Part shown: piece by piece, positions 7,760 through 14,564 of the stretch | Layout of the letters: each line of letters opens with the position of its first letter | How positions within the stretch are numbered: the stretch's first letter is position 1 | NCBI GenBank assembly: GCA_903970355.1 | Contig: CAJCIF010000119.1 | Span: 1 to 19,918, forward strand | From: Actinomycetota bacterium | Lineage (GTDB): Bacteria; Cyanobacteriota; Vampirovibrionia; Obscuribacterales; Obscuribacteraceae | Direction: 5' to 3' | Length of the DNA: 19,918 bases | Position numbers and translations under genes: made by a program | The notes under the pieces: model-generated | Seen by the model: only the letters and a program-made list of their open reading frames with translations | Database searches by the model: none | What the model was told of the DNA's origin: nothing

Positions 7760-8503
7760 ATGGATTTCGGTTTCTTACTAATTCTAGGCAATGCGCTCCT
7801 TCTGGGGATACGCCATGGAATCGACTGGGATCACATTGCTGCAATTGCAGATATTGTCGGCACGACTGCCACTACAAGTGATGGCAGTACAATCTCTCTA
7901 TCGCAACGCAACAATGCACTTAGACTGTCAACATTTTATGCGCTGGGCCATGCCGCCATAGTCTTAGTTCTTGGCATAGCAGCCCTTATGTTTGCGACGG
8001 TTCTGCCGATTTGGCTTGATCCAATTATGGAAAAGGCTGTCGGTATAACGCTATTAGCCCTCGGTGTTTGGATTTTCTATTCTATTTTGCATCGCCAGGG
8101 AGACGCTCTCTTTCTCCAGAGCAGATGGATGTTTCTGTTATCGAAATTACGTGGAGCGGCTCCAGAAGAAAGAATGCTCAATCAATATAGTGCTCCAGCA
8201 GCATTTGGCATTGGTGTCATTCACGGGTTTGGCGCCGAGACCGGAACTCAAGTTCTTTTGATAGCTGCAGTCGGTGGTTCAGCAACACATAGCCTTGGCG
8301 GAATGATTCTCCTATCTTTCATTCTCGGATTATTGATTTCGAATACATCAATTGCACTACTAACATGCGCTGGTCTAATGAGCGCGGCGCGCTTCAAACC
8401 AGTACTTCTCGCTATTAGCATTTTGACCGGAACATTCAGCCTTTTCATCGGAACCATGTTCGCGCTGGGCCGTTCAGACCTGCTGCCAGATTTGCAACGC
8501 TGA
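7760..8503 (+). CDS. NicO/UreH-type nickel-cobalt family transporter
   Basis: A 247-residue polytopic membrane protein. The first helix carries RHGIDWDHIAAI at residues 18-29, which matches the H-x-x-D-x-D-H metal signature of nickel/cobalt transporters. A second polar helix near 152-168 reads IHGFGAETGTQ, typical of the UreH/NicO branch. About six hydrophobic segments are visible. Members of this family move Ni2+ or Co2+ across the cytoplasmic membrane, and some branches act in efflux; the substrate here is not certain. Its start lies two bases after the stop of the AlgJ-like gene, so it is probably co-transcribed and coupled, although a metal transporter has no obvious place in glycan acylation. 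No urease, hydrogenase or cobalamin gene lies in the window. Confidence 0.82.
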   Translation: MDFGFLLILGNALLLGIRHGIDWDHIAAIADIVGTTATTSDGSTISLSQRNNALRLSTFYALGHAAIVLVLGIAALMFATVLPIWLDPIMEKAVGITLLALGVWIFYSILHRQGDALFLQSRWMFLLSKLRGAAPEERMLNQYSAPAAFGIGVIHGFGAETGTQVLLIAAVGGSATHSLGGMILLSFILGLLISNTSIALLTCAGLMSAARFKPVLLAISILTGTFSLFIGTMFALGRSDLLPDLQR

Positions 8504-8535
8504 TCTCCCGTTAGCTGGATGCATGTTAATCGCGC

Positions 8536-8576
8536 TTTACAAGCCTTGTTAAAAGTTGTACAATATTATCTGTACA
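8536..8576 (+). promoter_or_regulatory. Promoter and operator-like palindromes of the toxin-antitoxin pair
   Basis: TTTACA (8536-8541) and TACAAT (8559-8564) are separated by exactly 17 bases, a good sigma-70-type promoter about 25 bases before the antitoxin start. The self-complementary hexamer TGTACA occurs twice, at 8557-8562 over the -10 box and at 8571-8576, with centres 14 bases apart. Phd/YefM antitoxins commonly repress their own promoter by binding short palindromes, so these are likely operator sites (inference). Confidence 0.6.
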
Positions 8577-8590
8577 GTTCTGGATGAGTC

Positions 8591-8899
8591 ATGGTTACAA
8601 ATTCAAAGAAAAACCTGAAGAGGTTTGGAAAAGCACAAGCAAGAGAGCAGTTCGCGCCCATTGTTGAAGGTCTGTCCAATAATGGTGGCATTGTTGAAGT
8701 AACTGATTACGGTAAAGTCGCTGCTGTTATGATGAGCTATCAGGACTATCTTTGGTTGCTAGCGCAAGCGAAAGAGCCTTTTGAGCCTAAGAGACAGCTA
8801 GCAGGTTCAGCAGTGCTTATGCGTGAATTGGAAGCAGCTAGTCAGCAAATAACAGACTCTGTTGTCGAATCACTAAAAAAATCCGCACATGACCTATGA
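8591..8899 (+). CDS. Phd/YefM-family antitoxin
   Basis: This 102-residue protein would bind and neutralise the PIN toxin encoded next and repress the shared promoter. The N-terminal half has the Phd/YefM pattern: a basic start, AREQFAPIVEGL, then a strand-turn-strand stretch around VEVTDYGKVAAVMMSYQDY. The C-terminal half is a charged helical tail suited to wrapping the toxin. Length and composition fit the family. The ATG at 8591 has a GGATGAG site just upstream. Its last four bases overlap the toxin start as ATGA, the standard translational coupling of such pairs. The partner is a VapC-like PIN protein rather than a Doc or YoeB toxin, a combination often seen in bacteria. Confidence 0.88.
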   Translation: MVTNSKKNLKRFGKAQAREQFAPIVEGLSNNGGIVEVTDYGKVAAVMMSYQDYLWLLAQAKEPFEPKRQLAGSAVLMRELEAASQQITDSVVESLKKSAHDL

Positions 8900-9309
8900 G
8901 ATTGCCATCATTATCGGTTACCGATACTCACCCTCTTGTCTGGTACATAACAGCGCAGTTCAATAAGTTGCCACGTAAAGTCAAACAAGTTTTTGACGAT
9001 GCAGTCGAAGGAAAGTGCGCGATCTTCATTCCAGCAGTGGTTTTGTGGGAACTATCCCTGCTGATTAAAAGCGGGACGGTGCGCCCCTCGGTCTCTCTTG
9101 AAGAATATGTCGAAGAACACTTTTTCGCCAAAGCAATTTCAGTTCTCGATATTGAAACAGAGGATATTATTCGCTCTCATGGATTGGGATTTAGTCGCGA
9201 TCCATTTGATGTGCTAATCGTAGCTATGGCCCTTCGCGTTGATAGTCCACTAATAACAGCTGATGCAATCATTCACGACAAAAAACCATGTGAGTTGATT
9301 TGGGATTGA
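8896..9309 (+). CDS. VapC-like PIN-domain toxin (ribonuclease)
   Basis: A 137-residue PIN-domain protein, probably a magnesium-dependent endoribonuclease kept silent by the antitoxin. The acidic residues expected of the active site are present: Asp10 in VTDTH near the N-terminus, Glu52 in the LWE motif, Asp102 and Asp105 in RDPFD, and Asp123 in TAD. The RDPFDVLIVAMAL block is very typical of the family. The RNA target cannot be predicted. The ATG at 8896 overlaps the antitoxin stop. The pair sits between two surface-polysaccharide genes and has its own promoter, so it looks like an inserted selfish or stabilising module (inference). All four acidic positions are intact, so the toxin is likely functional. 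Confidence 0.9.
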   Translation: MRLPSLSVTDTHPLVWYITAQFNKLPRKVKQVFDDAVEGKCAIFIPAVVLWELSLLIKSGTVRPSVSLEEYVEEHFFAKAISVLDIETEDIIRSHGLGFSRDPFDVLIVAMALRVDSPLITADAIIHDKKPCELIWD

Positions 9310-9397
9310 TTATTCAGAAGCCGGCCAAAGATGGGTTTTGGATAGACCTTTTCACCAGTTCTTCACCGCCTTTAAGACGGCTATGTAATAAAGTTAG

Positions 9398-9426
9398 CGT
9401 TCTAACACTCGTAATTCTTTAGAACG
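9398..9426 (+). promoter_or_regulatory. Inverted repeat immediately before the SGNH-protein start
   Basis: A perfect eight-base inverted repeat, CGTTCTAA (9398-9405) and TTAGAACG (9419-9426), with a 13-base loop, ends two bases before the ATG at 9429. It could be a protein-binding site or an mRNA hairpin that covers the ribosome-binding region. No clear Shine-Dalgarno is visible there. There is no T run, so it is not a typical terminator. Confidence 0.45.
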
Positions 9427-9428
9427 TA

Positions 9429-10526
9429 ATGCAGTTCCCAATAAGTTTCAGAAGGCGAAATAGCACCACCTGCGCTGCAATTTGCATATTCATCCTTCTA
9501 GATATTCTCTTGTTTCGAACAGGCTTTTATTACAGATATATCAAGCTCAATTCAGCAGCGGGAATTTTCAAATTTAGAAGCAGTTTGGGGGGACGAGAAC
9601 CAAATTCTTCAGAGAACCTTGTCGCAGCTCTAGGTGATTCAAGAATAGCTCAGGGATTCTCTTCAAAATATTTCGATCAATCCGTGAAAAACAAAAGTTG
9701 GCACGCGATAAATCTTGGTATGCCGGGTTCTACGCTGAGAGTATGGTATTACCTTCTCAATCAGATTGATGCAAAAAGAGACAAGTTCAAGATTGTGCTT
9801 ATTCCTCTTAATTCCTACTGGGACTTCGATGAAACGAGATTTGAGAATCCAACAAATCGTATCCTCGATCTTCAGTTTCTTTCGCCATACATCTCCTCTT
9901 ACGAAGCATTCGATGTCGCAAGAACATTTACTGACGGAGAATGTCAGCGGGAATCGATTATAGGCACAACACTACGCATGTATGCTCTCAGGCGAGATGT
10001 GCGTGATTTTCTCTTCAACCCCAAAGAGCGGCTAAGCAATCTCAAAACAAACAGAGATTTCCACATCGTTGACTATAACTTTGATGGTATACACGGCCGA
10101 CTGGTGGATATGTTGGAAGCAGCCAATAATGCCGTTGTCCATGATGAAAACGTTACAACTATTGTGAACAGACTAAAAACTCGATTTGAGGATCCATTGC
10201 CTCCTCAAACGGGAGATCGGTTCAGGTATAACAAATTTTGGCTTTCGCGCATGGTCTCAGCTTACAGAAACTCAAATACGAAGCTTGTTTTCACAAAAAT
10301 ACCAGCAGACCCAATCAGGAGACGCTTTCCGATACCAAAGGATTATTCGGCTGTCCATAGCCTTCCTACATCACACAATTTAGTTCTTGCACCTGAAACA
10401 CTATTTAGCGATCTTGAGAATGCTGAGTACTTTTATGACGATCTTCATTTGAATTACAAAGGCAGAAAAATTTTCTCCGAGAGAATTGCCTCCTTCATAA
10501 GCGAAAACGTTGTAACCCAAGATTAG
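9429..10526 (+). CDS. Membrane-anchored SGNH/GDSL-like hydrolase or acyltransferase
   Basis: The 365-residue protein has a short basic N-terminus, one membrane segment at about 13-30, and a large domain expected outside the cytoplasm. Catalytic landmarks of the SGNH fold are visible: ALGDSR with Ser71 (block I); the NLGMPGST stretch at 95-102 in the glycine/asparagine region; and YDDLHLNYKGR with Asp337 and His340 near the C-terminus. Such proteins deacylate or acylate glycans and are common in exopolysaccharide clusters; the direction of the reaction cannot be read from sequence. The ATG at 9429 lacks an obvious Shine-Dalgarno and follows an inverted repeat. It is separated from the toxin by 119 bases and from the dehydratase gene by 72, so it may head its own transcript or the following operon. 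Overall similarity to the AlgJ-like protein at 6519 is limited to the fold signatures. Confidence 0.75.
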   Translation: MQFPISFRRRNSTTCAAICIFILLDILLFRTGFYYRYIKLNSAAGIFKFRSSLGGREPNSSENLVAALGDSRIAQGFSSKYFDQSVKNKSWHAINLGMPGSTLRVWYYLLNQIDAKRDKFKIVLIPLNSYWDFDETRFENPTNRILDLQFLSPYISSYEAFDVARTFTDGECQRESIIGTTLRMYALRRDVRDFLFNPKERLSNLKTNRDFHIVDYNFDGIHGRLVDMLEAANNAVVHDENVTTIVNRLKTRFEDPLPPQTGDRFRYNKFWLSRMVSAYRNSNTKLVFTKIPADPIRRRFPIPKDYSAVHSLPTSHNLVLAPETLFSDLENAEYFYDDLHLNYKGRKIFSERIASFISENVVTQD

Positions 10527-10534
10527 ATTCCATG

Positions 10535-10551
10535 CAGGAAATTGCTTCCTG
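10535..10551 (+). other. Short stem-loop between the SGNH gene and the dehydratase operon
   Basis: CAGGAA (10535-10540) and TTCCTG (10546-10551) form a perfect six-base stem with a five-base loop, nine bases after the SGNH stop. It is not followed by a T run on either strand, so it is not a standard intrinsic terminator; it could stabilise or process the transcript. Confidence 0.3.
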
Positions 10552-10598
10552 ACAATGGGAAAATTGAGTGGGCATCTACAACTGGAGCAGATATATCG

Positions 10599-11588
10599 AT
10601 GAAGGTCTTGATAACTGGCATAACCGGCATGGCAGGGTCGCATTTGGCGGACTATCTGCTGGCAGAGGTGCCGAATGCACAAATTTACGGTACGAAGCGC
10701 TGGCGTAGCCAGATGAAAAATGTTGAGCATTTAACGGACAAAGTAGCTCTTGTTGATTGCGATTTAACCGACGGTACCGCTTGTCATGAGCTAATTAGCA
10801 AGATTAGACCTGATTTCGTTTTCCACTTGGCGGCACAAAGTTTCGTTCCAGATTCCTGGAAGAATCCTCATGCAACGATCACCGATAACATCACAATGCA
10901 GTTGAATCTGTTCGAAGCGATCCGGTTCTCTAACCTGGATCCTGTAATTCAAGTTGCACTTAGCTCAGAAGAATACGGCAAGGTTTATCCGGACGAAACT
11001 CCAATTACCGAAAGCAATCCGCTCCGTCCCCTCAGTCCTTATGCGGTAAGTAAAGTTGCGCAGGATATGCTCGCCTATCAATATCATCAAAGTCATGGCC
11101 TTAGAACAATACGCACTCGTACTTTCAATCACGAAGGCCCGCGACGCGGCGAAGTGTTTGTAACCAGTAACTTTGCCAAACAAATCGCCGAAATTGAACT
11201 CGGTATCAAACCTGCCGTGTTGAAAGTAGGCAATCTCTCTGCCCAACGAGATTGGACAGATGTACGCGACGTCGTTAGAGGTTATTGGCTAGCAGTCAAC
11301 CACTGCACACCAGGCGAAGACTACGTGATTGCATGCGGAGTGCCGCGCACCATTCAAACCATGCTCGATTATCTTCTGTCCTTGAGCAAAGAGAAGATAG
11401 CGATCGAAGTTGATCCCGATCGGCTTCGCCCCAGTGATGTCGAAATACTCCACGGGGATGCCACCAAGTTTCGCAGAGCAACTGGTTGGGAACCGGTGAT
11501 ACCATTCGAAAAAATGCTCGAAGACCTTTTAAATTACTGGCGAGATCTGCTTGCCGGGCGCAAAGAAAGCATAGTGTCCGTGAAGTAA
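10599..11588 (+). CDS. GDP-mannose 4,6-dehydratase-type extended SDR
   Basis: The 329-residue cytoplasmic enzyme is expected to oxidise and dehydrate GDP-mannose to GDP-4-keto-6-deoxymannose, the branch point to GDP-rhamnose, GDP-fucose and relatives. It has the Rossmann GITGMAG motif at 7-13; HLAAQSFVPDSW at 76-87; the active-site SSEEYG at 122-127; and the catalytic Tyr148-x3-Lys152. Late motifs RTFNHEGPRRGEVF, SAQRDWTDVRDVV, and the C-terminal RPSDVEILHGDATKF with GWEP fit GDP-mannose-linked SDRs well. It is a little shorter than classical Gmd (about 340-370), so a GDP-4-keto-6-deoxymannose reductase (Rmd) is the alternative. I chose ATG 10599, which has GGAG upstream and starts just before the Rossmann strand; an earlier in-frame ATG at 10542 would add 19 unlikely residues. 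It opens the glycosyltransferase operon, 21 bases before the next gene. Confidence 0.85.
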   Translation: MKVLITGITGMAGSHLADYLLAEVPNAQIYGTKRWRSQMKNVEHLTDKVALVDCDLTDGTACHELISKIRPDFVFHLAAQSFVPDSWKNPHATITDNITMQLNLFEAIRFSNLDPVIQVALSSEEYGKVYPDETPITESNPLRPLSPYAVSKVAQDMLAYQYHQSHGLRTIRTRTFNHEGPRRGEVFVTSNFAKQIAEIELGIKPAVLKVGNLSAQRDWTDVRDVVRGYWLAVNHCTPGEDYVIACGVPRTIQTMLDYLLSLSKEKIAIEVDPDRLRPSDVEILHGDATKFRRATGWEPVIPFEKMLEDLLNYWRDLLAGRKESIVSVK

Positions 11589-11609
11589 TCGGAATCAGGA
11601 GAACCCTAA

Positions 11610-12359
11610 ATGACAGCCAGTGCAATAATCTTAGCCGGCGGCAAGGGCGAGCGATTGCGCCCATATACAGAAGACAGACCAAAACCAATGGTCTCAATAA
11701 TGGGCAATCCGCTGCTTGCATATCATTTGCGCTGGTTAGCCGCATCCGGTTTTCAACGCGTTGTTATGTGTTGCGGTTACAAGAGCGATGTCATCAAAGA
11801 ATATTTCGGCGATGGCTCGAAGTTTGGCGTCTCGGTTAGCTACAGCGTAGAAGAAACACCACTGGGTCGAGGTGGAGCAATCAAAGCCGGTCTGAAAGAA
11901 CTTGGCCATGTTGAAGGTCCAATCTTAGCAATGAATGGCGACTTGATGACCAATCTCAAAATAGATGATTTTCGCGCCTTTCACAACTTAAATGGTGGCA
12001 TTGCCACCGTTGCGACAGTGCCGTTGAAAAGCCCATACGGTGTTGTTGATGTAACAGAAGACGGCACGATTACTTCATTTCGTGAAAAGCCGGAACTACC
12101 ATTTTGGGTTAATGCAGGCATCTACATGTTCAATCCGGAAATATATGAATTGCTTCCGGACAAGGGCGATCACGAAACAACCGCATTTCAGGTACTTGCT
12201 GAAAGAAAGGCACTCAAAGCTTTTCGAACAAATGCATTCTGGCGTACCGTAGATACCGTTAAAGATCTAACTGAACTTCGCAGCGAACTGGAACAAGCAT
12301 TTTTCTCTTCGTTTTTATCACCGGGAGCCCTGTTTAACTCCTTCCCAGCGTCAGTATGA
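11610..12359 (+). CDS. Sugar-phosphate nucleotidyltransferase (probable mannose-1-phosphate guanylyltransferase)
   Basis: This 249-residue enzyme would join a hexose-1-phosphate to a nucleotide to make an NDP-sugar. The N-terminal signature AGGKGERLRPYT followed by RPKPM (residues 9-27) is the nucleotide-binding loop and catalytic Lys region. Further on are ETPLGRGGAIK, the metal and sugar motif MNGDL, and FREKPE with WVNAGIYMF. The length fits the minimal single-domain enzymes, with no LbH acyltransferase extension. The GDP-mannose-type dehydratase next door and the mutase at 3898 favour GDP-mannose synthesis, but CTP, UTP or dTTP specificity cannot be excluded. The last 20 or so residues (FFSSFLSPGALF onward) are unusually hydrophobic for this family. 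AGGAGA lies just upstream of the ATG. The following glycosyltransferase starts one base after the stop, so translation is probably coupled. Confidence 0.87.
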   Translation: MTASAIILAGGKGERLRPYTEDRPKPMVSIMGNPLLAYHLRWLAASGFQRVVMCCGYKSDVIKEYFGDGSKFGVSVSYSVEETPLGRGGAIKAGLKELGHVEGPILAMNGDLMTNLKIDDFRAFHNLNGGIATVATVPLKSPYGVVDVTEDGTITSFREKPELPFWVNAGIYMFNPEIYELLPDKGDHETTAFQVLAERKALKAFRTNAFWRTVDTVKDLTELRSELEQAFFSSFLSPGALFNSFPASV

Positions 12360-12360
12360 T

Positions 12361-13599
12361 ATGAGCACCAAACCATTAGTTTCCGTCTGTCTACCGCTTT
12401 TTAACGGAGCTAACTATCTCGAAGTTGCGCTTCCGAGTGTCTTAAATCAAACATACAAAAATTTCGAACTCATTATCACCGATGATGGGTCAACCGATAA
12501 TTCGCTTGAAATAATTGAGAAGTTTGCGAAAAAAGATAAGCGCATCAAGTTATACAGAAACCCCGTTAAATACGGTCTCTTCGAAAACTACAACGAGGCT
12601 ATCCGCAAAGCTAGTGGGGTCTACATCAAACCCTATGCACACGATGACATTTTCGAACCAACCATATTGGAGAAAATGGTCAATGTCTTAGAGGCTGAGC
12701 CACTTGTAGCCTTAGTGAATTGTGCACGTGAATGGATAGATGAAAATGGAAACTCTTTCACGTCTCAATCCGAACTGGACATGAAGATGGCGCGTCCTTT
12801 CAATAAGGATACTTTGCGAAGCGGACGGGAAATAGCGCGTGAGACATTCAAAGAGATGGTGAACTGGCTTGGTGAGCCAGTTACAATGATGTTTCGGAAA
12901 GAACAAGCCGGTACCGGTTTCGATGCCCGGTTTGCTCAATTAGGTGACATCGATTACTGGTACCGAATTCTGGAACATGGCGACTACTATTATTTGAGTG
13001 AGCCACTGTGCCTTTTCAGAAAACACGCCAGTCAACACACGGCGAAGATCCGCAAAACATTGAAATCAGTTTTGGACTGGCCGCTTTTGGCAAGCAAACA
13101 CAGCTACCTCATTACTGCCAATGGTGAAACTGAAGAACAATGCGTTGAGCGAATCACGCTGCAACTAATTAACGCCATAACGGATGAAGTCTATTCGCCT
13201 AATGAAAGCGGATCAACAAAGTACAGCCAACTAATTGCTAATGATCTCCTTTCTTGTTTCGAAAAAGATCAGAGTAAAGATCGCAATTTCAGCAATGAAT
13301 ATGAAGGATTCGCCATTAGCGTTCTGAGAGAAGCCGCCAAGGTGCAGAGCGATCGAAGAGCGTTAGAGAAGGCGAATCAAATACTGAGTAAAAGGCTTGG
13401 TGAGCTAAAAGCAAGCCTTATTAATAACGAAGCGGTGATAACAAAGAAAATGCGGGAATCTGAAAAGAAAGCTGCAGAACGAGAAGCAGAGCTTCGCGAA
13501 GAAATTGCGGAACTACGCGATGCTTTATCCCAGGTTGGAAACAGTTTTTCATGGAAAGTCACGGCACCATTTAGAAGCGCAAAAAGACTTTTGAGATGA
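12361..13599 (+). CDS. Family-2 glycosyltransferase with C-terminal coiled coil
   Basis: The 412-residue protein starts with a GT-A catalytic domain of family GT2 (about residues 5-230). VSVCLPLFNG is the first strand, TDDGSTD (40-46) binds the nucleotide, AHDDIFEP (93-100) carries the metal-binding acidic pair Asp95-Asp96, and LGDIDYWYRIL (194-204) provides the acceptor-side acid. It would transfer a sugar from the nucleotide-sugar pool to a growing glycan at the cytoplasmic membrane face. A helical region follows, then a strongly charged coiled coil at about 320-395, and the protein ends in SFSWKVTAPFRSAKRLLR. Tails with this SW.(V/L)TAP.R pattern are common at the ends of such surface-glycan transferases and may touch the membrane. 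The acceptor and donor cannot be predicted. Its nearest relative in the window is the next gene. Confidence 0.9.
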   Translation: MSTKPLVSVCLPLFNGANYLEVALPSVLNQTYKNFELIITDDGSTDNSLEIIEKFAKKDKRIKLYRNPVKYGLFENYNEAIRKASGVYIKPYAHDDIFEPTILEKMVNVLEAEPLVALVNCAREWIDENGNSFTSQSELDMKMARPFNKDTLRSGREIARETFKEMVNWLGEPVTMMFRKEQAGTGFDARFAQLGDIDYWYRILEHGDYYYLSEPLCLFRKHASQHTAKIRKTLKSVLDWPLLASKHSYLITANGETEEQCVERITLQLINAITDEVYSPNESGSTKYSQLIANDLLSCFEKDQSKDRNFSNEYEGFAISVLREAAKVQSDRRALEKANQILSKRLGELKASLINNEAVITKKMRESEKKAAEREAELREEIAELRDALSQVGNSFSWKVTAPFRSAKRLLR

Positions 13600-13612
13600 G
13601 GTTCACAGGTGT

Positions 13613-14554
13613 ATGGCAAGCTCGCCATTGGTTTCAGTTTTACTGCCAGTCTCCAACGCCGAAGGAATAATCGGAGACGCAATCGTAAGCGTCTTACGGC
13701 AAACGCTCTCTGATTTCGAACTAATCATAGTAGACGATGCGTCTGAGGATATGTCTGCCAGGGTGATCAGGGGTTTTGCCGCTCATGATAAGCGGATACG
13801 TTTTCATAGAAGCTCTAAGAAGTGCGGAACATATGAAAACTACAATCAGTGCTTGCAGATTTCTACCGGCAAATATATAAAGCCACTGTCTCAGAATGCG
13901 CTGCTTCTACCAACGGCGCTGGATCGGTTGGTAGAAGTGTTACAACGGAAGCCCGCCGTTGCGCTGGTAAGCTATAAAACGAATCATATAGAGGCTTTTG
14001 CTAAGGCTTCTTTTGGAAGTGATGTTCGTTTGGGTTTTGTCGAAATAGCATCAAAGATATTGAATCAATCTAACAATTTCATTGGCGATCCAAATTCGGT
14101 TCTGTTTCGAAAAGAATACGTAAGCGGTGGTTTCGACAAACGTTTAACGCATTTGACCGATATCGATTATTGGCTTCGAATTTTGCAAAACGGAGATTTC
14201 TTCTACGTCAACGAAGTGCTCTGTAATATACAAGAAGAGAGCGCTCGGTCGAGCCACAGCACACAAGATATGTTGCAAGTTTTACTGGAATGGCTATTAA
14301 TAGCCAGGAAAAACGAGAATCTGTTCCAAAAGACCGGAGAGAATCCAATCGAATTCTGCCAACAAAGTGTGCGCAAATTCTTATCGAAGATATCCGTGCA
14401 AAACGACGTCAACGATATTTTCGCTTCTTTTGAGACAGATCCTTCAAAGCCGCGTGATTTAGTGAAAGAAGTTCATGCGTTCGCAATGTTGTGCATTATG
14501 GATACGGAATCTGCGCCATTTACCACTGCGATTTCTCAGGCTGTAAAAGTATAG
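13613..14554 (+). CDS. Family-2 glycosyltransferase-like protein lacking the metal-binding acidic motif
   Basis: This 313-residue protein is a paralogue of the preceding transferase and aligns with it without gaps over the first 110 residues: VSVLLPVSNA, VDDASED at 40-46, ENYNQ, and IKP at 89-91. Where the neighbour has AHDDI (93-97), this protein has SQNAL, so both acidic residues of the DXD-equivalent are gone. LTDIDYWLRIL (181-191) is retained. It also lacks the long coiled coil and the basic SW..TAP tail. It may be catalytically inactive and act as a partner or regulator of its neighbour, or it may use a metal-independent mechanism; the sequence cannot decide. The frame is intact, so it is not simply a decayed gene. 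The gap to the previous gene is 13 bases with GAGGT upstream of the ATG, consistent with operon expression. Confidence 0.82.
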   Translation: MASSPLVSVLLPVSNAEGIIGDAIVSVLRQTLSDFELIIVDDASEDMSARVIRGFAAHDKRIRFHRSSKKCGTYENYNQCLQISTGKYIKPLSQNALLLPTALDRLVEVLQRKPAVALVSYKTNHIEAFAKASFGSDVRLGFVEIASKILNQSNNFIGDPNSVLFRKEYVSGGFDKRLTHLTDIDYWLRILQNGDFFYVNEVLCNIQEESARSSHSTQDMLQVLLEWLLIARKNENLFQKTGENPIEFCQQSVRKFLSKISVQNDVNDIFASFETDPSKPRDLVKEVHAFAMLCIMDTESAPFTTAISQAVKV

Positions 14555-14564
14555 GGGGCTTGAA

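Noticed and set aside
10535..10551. Intrinsic terminator after the SGNH gene
   Set aside because: The stem is only six base pairs and is not followed by a T run; kept only as a stem-loop of unknown role.
11296..11839. Minus- and plus-strand frames of 117-149 codons over the dehydratase and nucleotidyltransferase junction
   Set aside because: Both overlap conserved enzyme motifs in the true frame, and their products are Arg/Cys/Leu-rich without domain pattern.
13613..14554. Pseudogene call for the transferase lacking the acidic pair
   Set aside because: The frame is intact, spacing within the operon is normal, a ribosome site is present, and other conserved motifs are retained.
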